DNA of 64,000 bases from Piscinibacter sp. XHJ-5. GTDB lineage: Bacteria > Pseudomonadota > Gammaproteobacteria > Burkholderiales > Burkholderiaceae_C. Positions 23,932 through 32,770 of this stretch are shown one piece after another. Below the pieces are notes generated by a model, which worked only from the letters and a program-made list of their open reading frames with translations, was not told the origin of the DNA and did no database searches. The position numbers were made by a program, and so were the translations under genes. Within the stretch, counting starts at the first letter, position 1, and each line of letters starts with the position of its first letter. The DNA lies in NCBI RefSeq assembly GCF_029855045.1, contig NZ_CP123228.1, forward strand, positions 1,798,001 through 1,862,000. Reading direction: 5' to 3'.

Positions 23932-26667
23932 ATGGCCCTGAGCGAGGCAGATCTCCGGCAGTTGGCGCGGCTGATCGACGACGCCATGGCCCTCCCGGTG
24001 GCGCAACGTGAGGCCTGGATGGCTGCCTTGCCGCCTGCTGACCAGCCGCTCGTGGCGCGCCTGCGCCTGGCGCTGTCCCAGGATGAGGGCACCAGCACGG
24101 CCCCCAACCTCAACCTTCCCACACTGGGTCCGCTGGATCGCGATGCGAGCAAGGGAGATTTCCTGGGTCCCTACCGGTTGATCGAGGAGATCGGGCGTGG
24201 CGGCATGGGCTGCGTATGGCGCGCCGAGCGTGCCGATGGCATCTTCAAGCGCGAGGTGGCGGTCAAGCTGCCCCGGCTCTCCCGTGGCGACAGCCTGGTG
24301 CAGCGGATGGTGAGCGAGCGGGAGATCGGCGCCCGGCTGGAGCACCCGCACATCGCCAGGCTGTACGACGCCGGCGTGGCTCAGAACGGGCGACCCTACC
24401 TGGTGATGGAATGGGTCCACGGCATGCACCTGGACGCCTACGCGGACCGCTTGCGCTTGACCATCCCGCAGCGGATGGAACTCATGCTGCAGGTGTGCGC
24501 GGCGGTTGCCCATGCACATCGCCATCTCGTGGTCCACCGGGATCTGAAGCCCAGCAACATCCTGGTGGACGAAAGCGGCCAGGTGAAGCTGCTGGACTTC
24601 GGTGTCGCCAGGCTGTTGCAGGACGAGGGCGGCTCGCCGTCGGCCGTGCTGGGCGGCGCACAACTTACCCGCACGCCGCAATACGCCGCGCCCGAGCAGT
24701 TCTTCGGTGGCCCGATCAGCACGCTCACCGATGTGTATTCCCTCGGTGTCGTGCTGTACGAGCTGCTCACCGGTGTGCTGCCGGCCGCTCGACGCGAAGC
24801 CGCGGTCGGCGCGTCGGCGCTCGTCTATTCCGACTTCGCGCCCACGCCTGCGAGCCGTGCCCGGTTCACGCGCGACAACGCCCTTGCGCGTGGCAAGCGT
24901 GACATCGCCGCGCTGCGACGCGCCTTGACGCCCGAAGTCGACGCGGTGGTGCTGCGCGCGTTGCAGCCGGACCCGCAGGCGCGCCATGCGAGCGTCGACA
25001 AGCTGGCCGACGATTTGCAGGCGATCCTGGACGCGCGCCTGCCGAGCTCGGCGCCGAAGTCCGCGTGGCGACGGATGCGCCTGTTCGTTGCGCGACACCA
25101 GTGGGCGGTGGCGGCTGTCACGGTCGGCATCGCGGCTCTCGGCGTGACCGGCACCTTGGCATGGATGGAGAGAAGCAACGCACTGGCGCAGGAGAGCAGG
25201 CTTTCGCAGGTCCGACTCTTCATGCTCACGACGTTCACCGACGCGGAGCCGCCCACGGGCCATGTGGCCGATAGCCTCACGGGCATCCAGATGATCGAAT
25301 CGGCGCTTCAGCGCGCACGCAGCAGCTTCGCGGACGAGCCGTCCTTGCGAGCCGAGGTCTTCAGCGAGATCGCCATCATGCTGCGACGCTTCGCGCGTTC
25401 ACGTGAGGCCTTGGCGTTGTTGCGGGAAGCCCATGCCTTGATGCAGGTCCATGCGCCGCCTCGCGATCCGGGGCGACACATCGTCGCCGCGCAACTGGCG
25501 ACGGATGAACTCAACGACTTTCTTCGATCCGGGAACCCGACAAGTCTTGCCGCCGTGCGGCCCCTGGCAAGCCAGGCGCTCGCCGCATGCTCTGCCGACA
25601 CCAGGCGCTGCGCCAAGGCGCGTGCCGCTGCGAACATCGCGCTGCGCAATCTCGCCTCGTACGAAGGCGATATGGAGAGCGCGATCGCGTCCGGACGCGC
25701 CGCGGTGAGAGAGTCCGACCTGGGCTTCGGTCATCCGCATTCGGAAGGCACGATGGCCCGGGTGCACCTCGCGATCGTGCTGCGCAATGCAGATCGACTG
25801 CAGGAGGCCGATGCCTTGCTGTCCGAGGCGGTGGCCGCCGCGCGCACCGCGCTGCTGCGTCGTGGCGATGCCGTGGAATTGCGCACCAGCCAAGCCGTGA
25901 TCCAGGGCGACCTGGGCCAGCATGCGGAGGCCCTGCGCACGCTGCAGGGACTGCTCGGCGAACTCAAACCGGATGCGCCGGCCGCGGCCCTGCTGCATCG
26001 CCTGCGGGCGCAGTCCCAATTGGCGCTGGGCCTGTTGCCGGACGCCCTGCGTTCGACCGAGCAGGCGCTCGAGGTGGCGACGCAGCGCCAGGACACATGG
26101 GAGGCTGTCAACGCCCATGGTGTGCGGACCCGCGCCCTGGCGGCCATGGGACTGCAGGAACTGTCGCAGGCCGAATGGCTGTCCTGGCGCGCAGCGGTGG
26201 ACAAGCTGGGCGGGCCGATCACCGCGCTGCAGCCGGCGCGACTGCGTCGCGCCGAGGCCGAACTCGCGTTGCGCGCCGGGCTCGTCGAGCAGGCGCGCAC
26301 CTTGCTCATTCCGTTGACCAAGGCAGACCCGCGCACGGAGCGAGCATCGCCCGTGGAGATCGCCCTTCACTGGGAGCTGCGTGCGGCCATCGAGCGACGC
26401 GATCACCTTCTCGATGCGGCCATTGCCGCACACGAACGCGCCGCCGAACTGCTCGCCCGCACGCTGCCGGCGTCCCATCCCTTGCGCCTTCGCAACGCGC
26501 TGGAACAAGCACTCGCCAACACGCTGCGCCATGGCGCCGCAGGAGCCGAGCCGTTGCGGCAGGCGGCGCAACGTTACCTGGAGGGGCTGCCCGCCGAATC
26601 GGCGTGGCGGCCTTTGGTGCAACGCCTGCTGACCGAACCGGAAGCAGGCATCTCGATGGTCCTTTGA
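23932..26667 (+). CDS. Membrane Ser/Thr protein kinase with periplasmic helical-repeat domain
   Basis: A 911-residue Hanks-type kinase. An N-terminal helical segment (1-70) precedes the kinase domain (80-370): glycine loop GRGGMGCV (88-95), K112 in VAVK, HRDLKPSN (202-209), DFG (222-224) and APEQ (253-256). A single membrane helix lies at about 391-411. The remaining 500 residues are Ala-rich helical hairpins of TPR type, probably outside the cytoplasm and sensing. The start MALSEADLRQ is chosen because the longer frame adds non-homologous sequence. An exported protein follows 14 bases later and an ECF sigma factor lies just beyond, a pairing known for kinases that activate sigma factors. Confidence 0.92.
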   Translation: MALSEADLRQLARLIDDAMALPVAQREAWMAALPPADQPLVARLRLALSQDEGTSTAPNLNLPTLGPLDRDASKGDFLGPYRLIEEIGRGGMGCVWRAERADGIFKREVAVKLPRLSRGDSLVQRMVSEREIGARLEHPHIARLYDAGVAQNGRPYLVMEWVHGMHLDAYADRLRLTIPQRMELMLQVCAAVAHAHRHLVVHRDLKPSNILVDESGQVKLLDFGVARLLQDEGGSPSAVLGGAQLTRTPQYAAPEQFFGGPISTLTDVYSLGVVLYELLTGVLPAARREAAVGASALVYSDFAPTPASRARFTRDNALARGKRDIAALRRALTPEVDAVVLRALQPDPQARHASVDKLADDLQAILDARLPSSAPKSAWRRMRLFVARHQWAVAAVTVGIAALGVTGTLAWMERSNALAQESRLSQVRLFMLTTFTDAEPPTGHVADSLTGIQMIESALQRARSSFADEPSLRAEVFSEIAIMLRRFARSREALALLREAHALMQVHAPPRDPGRHIVAAQLATDELNDFLRSGNPTSLAAVRPLASQALAACSADTRRCAKARAAANIALRNLASYEGDMESAIASGRAAVRESDLGFGHPHSEGTMARVHLAIVLRNADRLQEADALLSEAVAAARTALLRRGDAVELRTSQAVIQGDLGQHAEALRTLQGLLGELKPDAPAAALLHRLRAQSQLALGLLPDALRSTEQALEVATQRQDTWEAVNAHGVRTRALAAMGLQELSQAEWLSWRAAVDKLGGPITALQPARLRRAEAELALRAGLVEQARTLLIPLTKADPRTERASPVEIALHWELRAAIERRDHLLDAAIAAHERAAELLARTLPASHPLRLRNALEQALANTLRHGAAGAEPLRQAAQRYLEGLPAESAWRPLVQRLLTEPEAGISMVL

Positions 26668-26681
26668 CCACAGGAGCCAGC

Positions 26682-27050
26682 ATGGAACTCACGATTTGCC
26701 GAGTTTCCGTCCATCGCCCGCGGCGCCACTCGATCGTGGCGCGGGCCGCTGGAGTTTCCCTCTCGATGCTGAGCCTCGTCGCCGCAGCACAGTCGCCGCC
26801 CAGCGACCTGCTGAACTCGGCGCTTCGCGACGGCCGGGCCTCGTGCATCGGCGATGAGGGAAAGTTCGGTCTGTGCGGCTCGGGGCCGGGCGTCAAGTGG
26901 GACCTCGGCAAGGTGACCGCGCCCAATCTGCAGAAGATGCAGACGATGCCGGAGAAGGAGCGTCCGCCGGCAACGATATGCCGTATCCGGTGGAGCGAGA
27001 ACCCGGCGTACATGGAATGTGCGCCGCTGTACTTCCGAGCCCCGAAGTGA
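26682..27050 (+). CDS. Small exported protein, unknown function
   Basis: A 122-residue unrecognised protein. The first 36 residues form an extended signal peptide (basic MELTICRVSVHRPRR, then a hydrophobic segment ending SLVAAAQS). The mature part is short with cysteines in SCIGDEGKFGLCGSG, TICRIRW and YMECAPLYF, suitable for two disulfides. AGGAG precedes the ATG, 14 bases after the kinase stop, so it is co-transcribed with the kinase. It could be a partner of the kinase sensor domain. It ends 9 bases before the convergent sigma factor gene. Confidence 0.7.
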   Translation: MELTICRVSVHRPRRHSIVARAAGVSLSMLSLVAAAQSPPSDLLNSALRDGRASCIGDEGKFGLCGSGPGVKWDLGKVTAPNLQKMQTMPEKERPPATICRIRWSENPAYMECAPLYFRAPK

Positions 27051-27059
27051 CCGGCTCGT

Positions 27060-27632
27060 CTACGGCATCATGGCGGCAAGCATCATCCGCGCCCGGCGCC
27101 AGTCGCGGCGCACGGTGCGCTCGGTCACGTCGAGCGCCTCGGCGATATCGGCTTCGCTGCTGTCCATGAAATAGCGCATCTCGACCACCCGGGCCAGCCG
27201 CGGCTCCACCGTCGCGAGTTGTTCCAGCGCCTCGTGAAGCTTGATGACGTCGTCCTCGCCGGACGGCATCTCGTCCGCCACGGAGGTGTCGAGCGTGCAG
27301 CGCTGGAGGTCACCGCCCCGGCGCAATGCCTGGCGCTCACGGACGGTGTCCACGATGACGGAGCGCATCACCCGCGCCGCGTACGCAAAGAAGGCACGCC
27401 GGTCATCGACGCGGAGCTCGCTGGTGCGAATGAAGCGCAAATAACTCTCGTGCACCAGCGCAGTCGTGTCCAGGAACGTGTTGCGGCCGCCATCGCGAAG
27501 GCGTGAGCGCGCCAGCTGCCGCAGTTCGCCATAGGCGCCAGCGAACAGCGCGTCCCGCGCACCCTCTTCACCGGCCTTGACGCGGCGCAACAGCTCCATC
27601 AGGTCCTGGTCGGAAATGTCGGCATTTGGCAT
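27060..27632 (-). CDS. ECF RNA polymerase sigma factor, acidic patch replaced by Thr
   Basis: A 190-residue ECF sigma factor of the TIGR02999-like type. Region 2 spans about residues 20-95 and region 4 about 125-185 (LARVVEMRYFMDSSEADIAE, then ALDVTERTVRRDWRRARMML). In region 2.2 the usual acidic patch (DAED) is replaced by D55-T56-T57-A58 (FLDTTALVHESYLR). In sigma factors lacking this patch, threonine phosphorylation by a partner Ser/Thr kinase has been shown to permit polymerase binding. No anti-sigma gene is nearby and a Ser/Thr kinase lies opposite. It starts 6 bases after an upstream exported-protein gene. Confidence 0.9.
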   Translation of the reverse strand: MPNADISDQDLMELLRRVKAGEEGARDALFAGAYGELRQLARSRLRDGGRNTFLDTTALVHESYLRFIRTSELRVDDRRAFFAYAARVMRSVIVDTVRERQALRRGGDLQRCTLDTSVADEMPSGEDDVIKLHEALEQLATVEPRLARVVEMRYFMDSSEADIAEALDVTERTVRRDWRRARMMLAAMMP

Positions 27633-27638
27633 GGTGAT

Positions 27639-28241
27639 CTACCGGGGTTGCGAACGGTCTGATGACGACGCAAGAGCGCTCTCGTGCTCGTCCACGACGA
27701 GAGCAAGTGGAGATTCGACCCCGTGCGTGCCGTGGGCCGAACCGAGTGTGATCATGTCCTGGACCGGTTGGGAATAGAGGGTCGACAGTTCATCGTTTCC
27801 ACCGGTCACGAACAAGGACTGGAGCGTCGAAAGCGCCGACATCCCTTCCGCCGCACGTTCGGCGTTGATGGTGGGCAGTTCGGTCGTCATGCGAGCGTGC
27901 TGGATCACGAGCTCTTCGTCGAGTCGGCCAAGAGAGTCCGTGGCCAGCGAATCGCGAACCCGATCGTTCTGCGGACGATCGGGTTCGGCGGGCGCAGCAG
28001 CCGAGGTGACGATGCCAGCCGCCATGCCGGAGGGTGGGTGCGCGATGGCGAACGGCGCGGGCGTGGGAGACGGTGCCGACACACTGCCCGCGTGGCGTGT
28101 CGTGTTCGCGTCGGGAGCCTCGTGCGGTGCGCTGAGCCCGGCATCCGGCGCATGCTGCGCGAGGGGGGCAGGGATCAGCCGGTAGCCTGCTGTCGATGCC
28201 ACGCAAGCGAGCAGGAGCCACAGGACGGTGGAGATTCTCAT
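27639..28241 (-). CDS. Membrane-anchored or exported hypothetical protein of the sigma operon
   Basis: A 200-residue unrecognised protein. It has an N-terminal hydrophobic segment (ISTVLWLLLACVASTAGY) followed by a Pro/Ala-rich low-complexity linker (about 30-95). A more ordered acidic helical C-terminal part follows (DSLGRLDEELVIQHARMTTE). It lies 6 bases upstream of the sigma factor gene, so the two are co-transcribed. It lacks an identifiable zinc-binding anti-sigma HxxxCxxC motif, but a role in sigma factor control is possible. The start is set by the membrane segment. Confidence 0.65.
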   Translation of the reverse strand: MRISTVLWLLLACVASTAGYRLIPAPLAQHAPDAGLSAPHEAPDANTTRHAGSVSAPSPTPAPFAIAHPPSGMAAGIVTSAAAPAEPDRPQNDRVRDSLATDSLGRLDEELVIQHARMTTELPTINAERAAEGMSALSTLQSLFVTGGNDELSTLYSQPVQDMITLGSAHGTHGVESPLALVVDEHESALASSSDRSQPR

Positions 28242-28319
28242 GGTCTTGCCGAGTCCAGGCCGGGCTCGTCCGACGCCGATGGTGCCGTCGAGCCCAGCCT
28301 CGGTGGGTGATGCGATGGG

Positions 28320-28646
28320 CTACGGACGCAGGGCCAGCTCGACGGCCGAGCCGACAGCAGTCCCCGGGCACGTCCCGGTGCCCCCGCCGGCCGCGGTCAG
28401 CAGCACGCGCTGGGCTCCCGTCACCGCGGCGGTTGCACCCGACACGAGCGCCGGATTCTTCGACGTGGCGGCGCTGACCGGCCCCGTCGAAGTCGGGTGG
28501 CGTACGTAGATGGTCGCCGCCGCGGTGGGGAAGGCTTCCGGGACGATGACCGTGATGACATAGCCGGTGGCCGTGCAAGCCTGGCTGGCGAGAGGGGCTG
28601 CGAGGGCGGCAACCGCCGCGCCGAAGGCAAGGAGTGAGCGGATCAT
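28320..28646 (-). CDS. Small exported protein, unknown function
   Basis: A 108-residue exported protein with a clear signal peptide (MIRSLLAFGAAVAALAAPLASQA). The mature region is Thr/Ala-rich with beta-strand character (YVITVIVPEAFPTAAATIYV) and two cysteines, near the cleavage site (QACTATG) and near the C-terminus (GTGTCPGT), possibly a disulfide. No family was recognised. It lies between the sigma operon and a lipoprotein-like gene on the same strand and may belong to the sigma factor regulon. Confidence 0.65.
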   Translation of the reverse strand: MIRSLLAFGAAVAALAAPLASQACTATGYVITVIVPEAFPTAAATIYVRHPTSTGPVSAATSKNPALVSGATAAVTGAQRVLLTAAGGGTGTCPGTAVGSAVELALRP

Positions 28647-28765
28647 TTGATTCTCCGATGGGCAAGAAGATGGATGGCGATGCGAGAGGAGTGACCTGGC
28701 TATCTCATGGGGTGCCTCCTTGGTTGGAATTTCACGTTGGGGCGCCGACCGAGCCTGCAGAACGC

Positions 28766-29392
28766 TCAGTCCGCGTGGTACGCGTTCGCGATCCCGCTGC
28801 CGTCGAGCGTGAGCGTCAGCAGGCGGCCACGGCCGCGATCGGAATCTGCCCCGACGGTCCAGGTGTAGGTTCGGGCGGGACCGCCCATGCTGGTCGCGCC
28901 GTTGTAGACCATCTCCAGGGGTTGGACGGTCAGCTTGGTCGCGTCGACGCTGTACCGCCCGGTCTCGACGATGTCGATGGTCGAGACGCCGTAGAACCTG
29001 GAGTAGAAGCCGAACGTCCCATCCGGATGGAACTCGTAGGCGGAGTACTCGTAGGCGTTGTTGCCGACGTAGCTCCACGTCCCCGACAGTGCGGTCTGCC
29101 AGGAGGCACCGGGAGCGGAAGCGGCAGCTCCGGGCGCGGACGGCGTCTCGGGAGTGGACGGTGTTGGCGGTGGCGATGCCGGAGGCGACTCGGGGACGGG
29201 GCTGATGGACGGCGCTTGTCCGGCATCTGCCGCGGCGTGCTCGCTGCCCCCACCGCCGCATCCTGCCGTCATCAAGGTCGCCGCCAGCGCCGCGATGCCC
29301 AGACTGGGGACGCATCGAAGGGGCATCCTCGTGGACGTGGCCGGGTCGGTGGCGTTGCGGTGGGTGGCGTTCTGGCCAAAGTCGAATGTCAT
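28766..29392 (-). CDS. Putative lipoprotein, unknown function
   Basis: A protein of 208 residues from the ATG at 29392, which has CGGAG 8 bases upstream, or 186 from the ATG at 29326. Both lead into a hydrophobic segment ending LMTAGC, a lipobox, then GGGG. A Pro/Ser linker (about residues 60-95) joins a beta-rich C-terminal domain beginning SGTWSYVGNNAYEYSAYEFH, in the style of small lipocalin-like or copper-resistance-type barrels. The function is not recognised. The 29392 start makes an unusually long n-region, so 29326 remains possible. Confidence 0.65.
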   Translation of the reverse strand: MTFDFGQNATHRNATDPATSTRMPLRCVPSLGIAALAATLMTAGCGGGGSEHAAADAGQAPSISPVPESPPASPPPTPSTPETPSAPGAAASAPGASWQTALSGTWSYVGNNAYEYSAYEFHPDGTFGFYSRFYGVSTIDIVETGRYSVDATKLTVQPLEMVYNGATSMGGPARTYTWTVGADSDRGRGRLLTLTLDGSGIANAYHAD

Positions 29393-29816
29393 GTGCGTTG
29401 CTCCGAAACGATCCGAGTCAGGCCGACGTCGGGCCCGGCCTGGGTGCCCTGTTGCCACTCTTCGTGGCGAAATTGCGCTTGTCTTGCTCATATCCACCCA
29501 GACGCGAATTTCGGAAGAACAGGACATGCGGCTCCAGGACGTCACGCTCATCAATCGATTGGGGGTCATTGCGGGTCTCCGGGGTTGCCCCGTGTGAGAT
29601 CGCGCCATGGCGGACGTCCCACGCCTTCCCAGACGGGTACGCCGGCAGCAGTCGGACCGGCCGAGCATCAGCGGCCTCACGACCGCCGCGTCCATCCGAC
29701 GGGCTGCGGATCAGCTTGCCGACAGTCGGCGAGCGGGCGCGCGATGGCGCCCGATTCCGCTCTTGGAGCCGGTGCCGACCGCGACCTTGCGTTGAATCAG
29801 GACTTGCTTCGGTAGA
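29393..29816. other. Intergenic region without recognisable gene
   Basis: These 424 bases lie between the lipoprotein gene start and the end of the fumarylacetoacetase gene. A short frame at 29607-29795 has no family resemblance and poor start context. No RNA gene, repeat or terminator was recognised; the lipoprotein promoter should lie near 29400-29460. Confidence 0.4.
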
Positions 29817-31106
29817 TCAAAGGGGACGGGCGGGCATCACCGTGCCGCGGCATTCGCCGAAGCCGATGCGGCGGTAGCCATCGCGTTCGCAGAAGCCGCG
29901 CAGGATCACCGTGTCGCCGTCTTCAAGAAATGCCCGCGTCTCCGCGTTCGACAAACGCAGCGGCTGGCGGCCGCCTTGCGTCAGCTCCAGCAGCGAGCCG
30001 GCTTGCTCGGGCCGCGGCCCCGACAGTGTTCCGGATCCGAAGAGATCGCCGTCGCGCAGGTTGCAGCCGTTGATCGTGTGATGGGCAACGAGCTGGTCGA
30101 CGGTCCAGTAGGCGTCGCGGTAGTTGGAGCGAGCGATGCAGTCGCCGGCATGGCCGGCTGCGCGCATGTTCGCGGTCTGCAGCCAGACCTCGAGTTCGAT
30201 GGCGATGGCGCCACGCTCGCGGTTGTCCGCCGAGTCGAGGTAGGGCAGGGGAGCGGGGTCGCCCCGCGGCCGCGTGCACGGCTCGCGAAACGGCGCCAGC
30301 GCATCCATGGTGACGATCCATGGCGACACGGTGCTCGCGAAGTTCTTCGACAGAAAAGGCCCCAGCGGCTGGTACTCCCACGACTGGATGTCGCGCGCCG
30401 TCCAGTCGTTGAACAGCGCCAGGCCGAAGACGTGCTCCTCGGCGTCGGCCATCCGTACCGGCTCGCCGATGGGATTCGGCCGGCCGATGAAGATGCCCAG
30501 CTCCAGCTCGTAGTCCAGGCGCCGGCTGGGGCCGACGCTCGGTGCATCGGCATCCGGCGCCTTGGTCTGTCCGTGGGGTCGCTGGAAGCTGTGGCCGAGC
30601 GCGGGTGCGCTGACGCCGATCGACGAAGCGCGCCCGTGGTAGCCGATGGGCACCCACTTGTAGTTGGGCAGCAGGGGGTTGTCCGGGCGGAACTGCTTGC
30701 CGACCGTCGTGGCGTGGTGGATGCTCGTGTAGAAGTCGGTGTAATCGCCGATCACGCACGGCAATCCCAGCTCGACTCTCGACATCGGTGTCAATGCCTC
30801 CCGAAAGCGCGCCTCGTGCGGGCTGCCGTGGCGCAGCCCTTCGGACACCGCCTGGCGCAAGGCCTGGCGCGGTTCCTTCGACAGGCGCATCAGCCGGTTC
30901 ATGTCGTAGCTCTGGATGATGCCGGCGCGGCGCAGGTCGAGCACCTGGTCACCGATTGCGACGCCGATGCGCCAGTCCATGTCCTCGGCCCGCCGGAAGC
31001 GCCCGAACGGGAGGTTCTGGATCGGGAAGTCGATGGACGGATCGTTGGCCGACTCCAGCCAGCTTTTCAGTGCCGGGTCATGCGTGGCGTCGATGCTGGT
31101 GTTCAT
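29817..31106 (-). CDS. fahA: Fumarylacetoacetase
   Basis: A 429-residue fumarylacetoacetase that splits fumarylacetoacetate to fumarate and acetoacetate, the last step of tyrosine/homogentisate breakdown. The N-terminal SH3-like domain (IQNLPFGRFRRAED) is followed by the catalytic domain, with metal-ligand segments IGDYTDFYTS, LDYELELGIF and LFNDWTARDIQSWE. It also contains VPIGYHGRASSIGVSAPALG. The start overlaps the stop of the VOC gene by ATGA. Together with HPPD two genes upstream it marks a homogentisate route, but homogentisate dioxygenase and maleylacetoacetate isomerase genes are absent from the window. Confidence 0.95.
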   Translation of the reverse strand: MNTSIDATHDPALKSWLESANDPSIDFPIQNLPFGRFRRAEDMDWRIGVAIGDQVLDLRRAGIIQSYDMNRLMRLSKEPRQALRQAVSEGLRHGSPHEARFREALTPMSRVELGLPCVIGDYTDFYTSIHHATTVGKQFRPDNPLLPNYKWVPIGYHGRASSIGVSAPALGHSFQRPHGQTKAPDADAPSVGPSRRLDYELELGIFIGRPNPIGEPVRMADAEEHVFGLALFNDWTARDIQSWEYQPLGPFLSKNFASTVSPWIVTMDALAPFREPCTRPRGDPAPLPYLDSADNRERGAIAIELEVWLQTANMRAAGHAGDCIARSNYRDAYWTVDQLVAHHTINGCNLRDGDLFGSGTLSGPRPEQAGSLLELTQGGRQPLRLSNAETRAFLEDGDTVILRGFCERDGYRRIGFGECRGTVMPARPL

Positions 31107-31645
31107 GATGCGCCGAGCTCCTTGGCATGCAGGAAGGCAGCGTGCTTGGGCGCGCGCCGGGTGCGCGACCACTCGTCGAGCATGTCCCACTTCACGGCAT
31201 CGAGCTTGCGGATCATGGCTTCCTCTTCAGGATCCGGACAGGCGAGCTCGACCCGATGTCCGTTGGGATCGAAGAAGTAGATCGAATGGAAGGCGCCGTG
31301 GTCGGTCACGCCGAGCACGTCGACGCCGTTGGCCTCCAGGTGCGCCTTGAAGGCGAGCAGCTCCGCGCGGTCCTTGACCCTGAACGCGATGTGCTGCACC
31401 CACGCCGGCGTGTTCGGATCGCGGCCCATCTCCGGCTGCGTCGGCAACTCGAAGAAGGCGAGCACGTTGCCGGCGCCGGCGTCCAGGAACACGTGCATGT
31501 AAGGGTCCGGCGCCTTGGTGGACGGCACATGGTCCTCCGCGATGGCGAGGACGAAGTCCATCTTCAGCATCTTGCCGTACCACAGCACGGTTTCCTTCGC
31601 GTCCTTGCAGCGGTACGCGACGTGGTGGATGCGATCGATCTTCAT
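31103..31645 (-). CDS. VOC-family metalloprotein, dioxygenase/glyoxalase-like
   Basis: A 180-residue vicinal-oxygen-chelate protein with two beta-alpha-beta-beta-beta modules. Likely metal ligands are a His of RIHHVAYRC, the His of WVQHIAFRV and the Glu of NGHRVELACPD, the pattern of extradiol dioxygenases and glyoxalases. A long acidic/basic tail (EEEAMIRKLDAVKWDML) follows. It sits between HPPD and fumarylacetoacetase, where homogentisate dioxygenase would be expected. Whether it replaces that step is unknown; HmgA belongs to a different, much larger fold. Confidence 0.8.
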   Translation of the reverse strand: MKIDRIHHVAYRCKDAKETVLWYGKMLKMDFVLAIAEDHVPSTKAPDPYMHVFLDAGAGNVLAFFELPTQPEMGRDPNTPAWVQHIAFRVKDRAELLAFKAHLEANGVDVLGVTDHGAFHSIYFFDPNGHRVELACPDPEEEAMIRKLDAVKWDMLDEWSRTRRAPKHAAFLHAKELGAS

Positions 31646-31661
31646 GATGCGTTCCTCCGGC

Positions 31662-32738
31662 TCAGGCCGTGCCCAGCACGCCGCGGCGAATCTGGTCGCG
31701 CTCGATGGACTGGAAGAGCGCCTTGAAATTGCCTTCGCCGAATCCGTCGTCGCCCTTGCGCTGGATGAACTCGAAGAAGACCGGGCCCAGCAGCGTGTCC
31801 GAGAAGATCTGCAGCAGCAGGCGCGGCTTGCCACCCGACGTCGTGCCGTCGAGCAGGATGCCGCGCGTCTGCAACTCGGGGATCGGCTGGCCGTGGCCGG
31901 GCAGGCGCTCCTCGAGCATCTCGTAGTACACGTCGTTGGGCGCGGTCATCAGCGGCACGCCCGCCATCGTCAGGCTGTCGATGGTGGCAAGGATGTCGTC
32001 GGTCAGCAGCGCGATGTGCTGGATGCCCTCGCCGTTGAACTTCATCAGGAACTCCTCGATCTGGCCCGAGCCCTTCGACGACTCCTCGTTCAGCGGAATG
32101 CGGATCCTGCCATCGGGCGCGGTGAGCGCCTTGGAGGTGAGCCCGGTGTACTCGCCCTGGATGTCGAAGTAGCGGATCTCGCGGAAGTTGAACAGCTTCT
32201 CGTAGAAGGCGGCCCAGAATGCCATTCGTCCGCGGTACACGTTGTGCGTGAGGTGGTCGACCAGCTTGAGTCCGTGCCCGACCGGGTGGCGGTCCACCCC
32301 CTCGATGAACTCGAAGTCGATGTCGTAGATGGACTTGCCATCCTCGAATCGGTCGATGAGGTACAGCGGCGCGCCGCCGATGCCCTTGATGGCCGGCAGC
32401 CGCAGCTCCATCGGCCCGGTGGGCATGTCGAGTGGCTGCGCTCCCAGCTCGAGCGCGCGGTCGTAGGCCTTGTGCGCATCCTTCACGCGGAAGGCGAGGC
32501 CACAGGCCGACGGGCCATGCTCGGCCGCGAAATACGCGGCGGCGCTCCTGGGCTCGCGGTTGACGATGAAGTTGATATCGCCCTGCCGGTACAGCACCAC
32601 GTCCTTGGAACGGTGCTTCGCCACACGCGAGAAGCCGAGCTTCTCGAAGACGGGCTCCAGCGTGTTCGGGGTGGGCGAGGCGAATTCGACGAACTCGAAT
32701 CCCATCAGTCCCATCGGGTTGTCGAAGAGGTCTGCCAT
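31662..32738 (-). CDS. hppD: 4-hydroxyphenylpyruvate dioxygenase
   Basis: A 358-residue HPPD, the length of the Pseudomonas enzyme, converting 4-hydroxyphenylpyruvate to homogentisate. Fe(II) ligands are H162 (LVDHLTHNV), H241 (GIQHIALLT) and E323 ([19 protein letters not shown]). The C-terminal helix gating the site is complete. The start [10 protein letters not shown] is preceded by GAGGA at good spacing. An earlier ATG at 32774, overlapping the Bug gene stop, would add 12 residues and is less likely. Confidence 0.95.
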   Translation of the reverse strand: MADLFDNPMGLMGFEFVEFASPTPNTLEPVFEKLGFSRVAKHRSKDVVLYRQGDINFIVNREPRSAAAYFAAEHGPSACGLAFRVKDAHKAYDRALELGAQPLDMPTGPMELRLPAIKGIGGAPLYLIDRFEDGKSIYDIDFEFIEGVDRHPVGHGLKLVDHLTHNVYRGRMAFWAAFYEKLFNFREIRYFDIQGEYTGLTSKALTAPDGRIRIPLNEESSKGSGQIEEFLMKFNGEGIQHIALLTDDILATIDSLTMAGVPLMTAPNDVYYEMLEERLPGHGQPIPELQTRGILLDGTTSGGKPRLLLQIFSDTLLGPVFFEFIQRKGDDGFGEGNFKALFQSIERDQIRRGVLGTA

Positions 32739-32770
32739 GTCGTTGTCCTCGATGTCGTGCGAGCGCCGGC

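Noticed and set aside
29607..29795. 62-codon frame in the 29393-29816 gap
   Set aside because: No family resemblance, low-complexity Arg-rich composition and poor start context.
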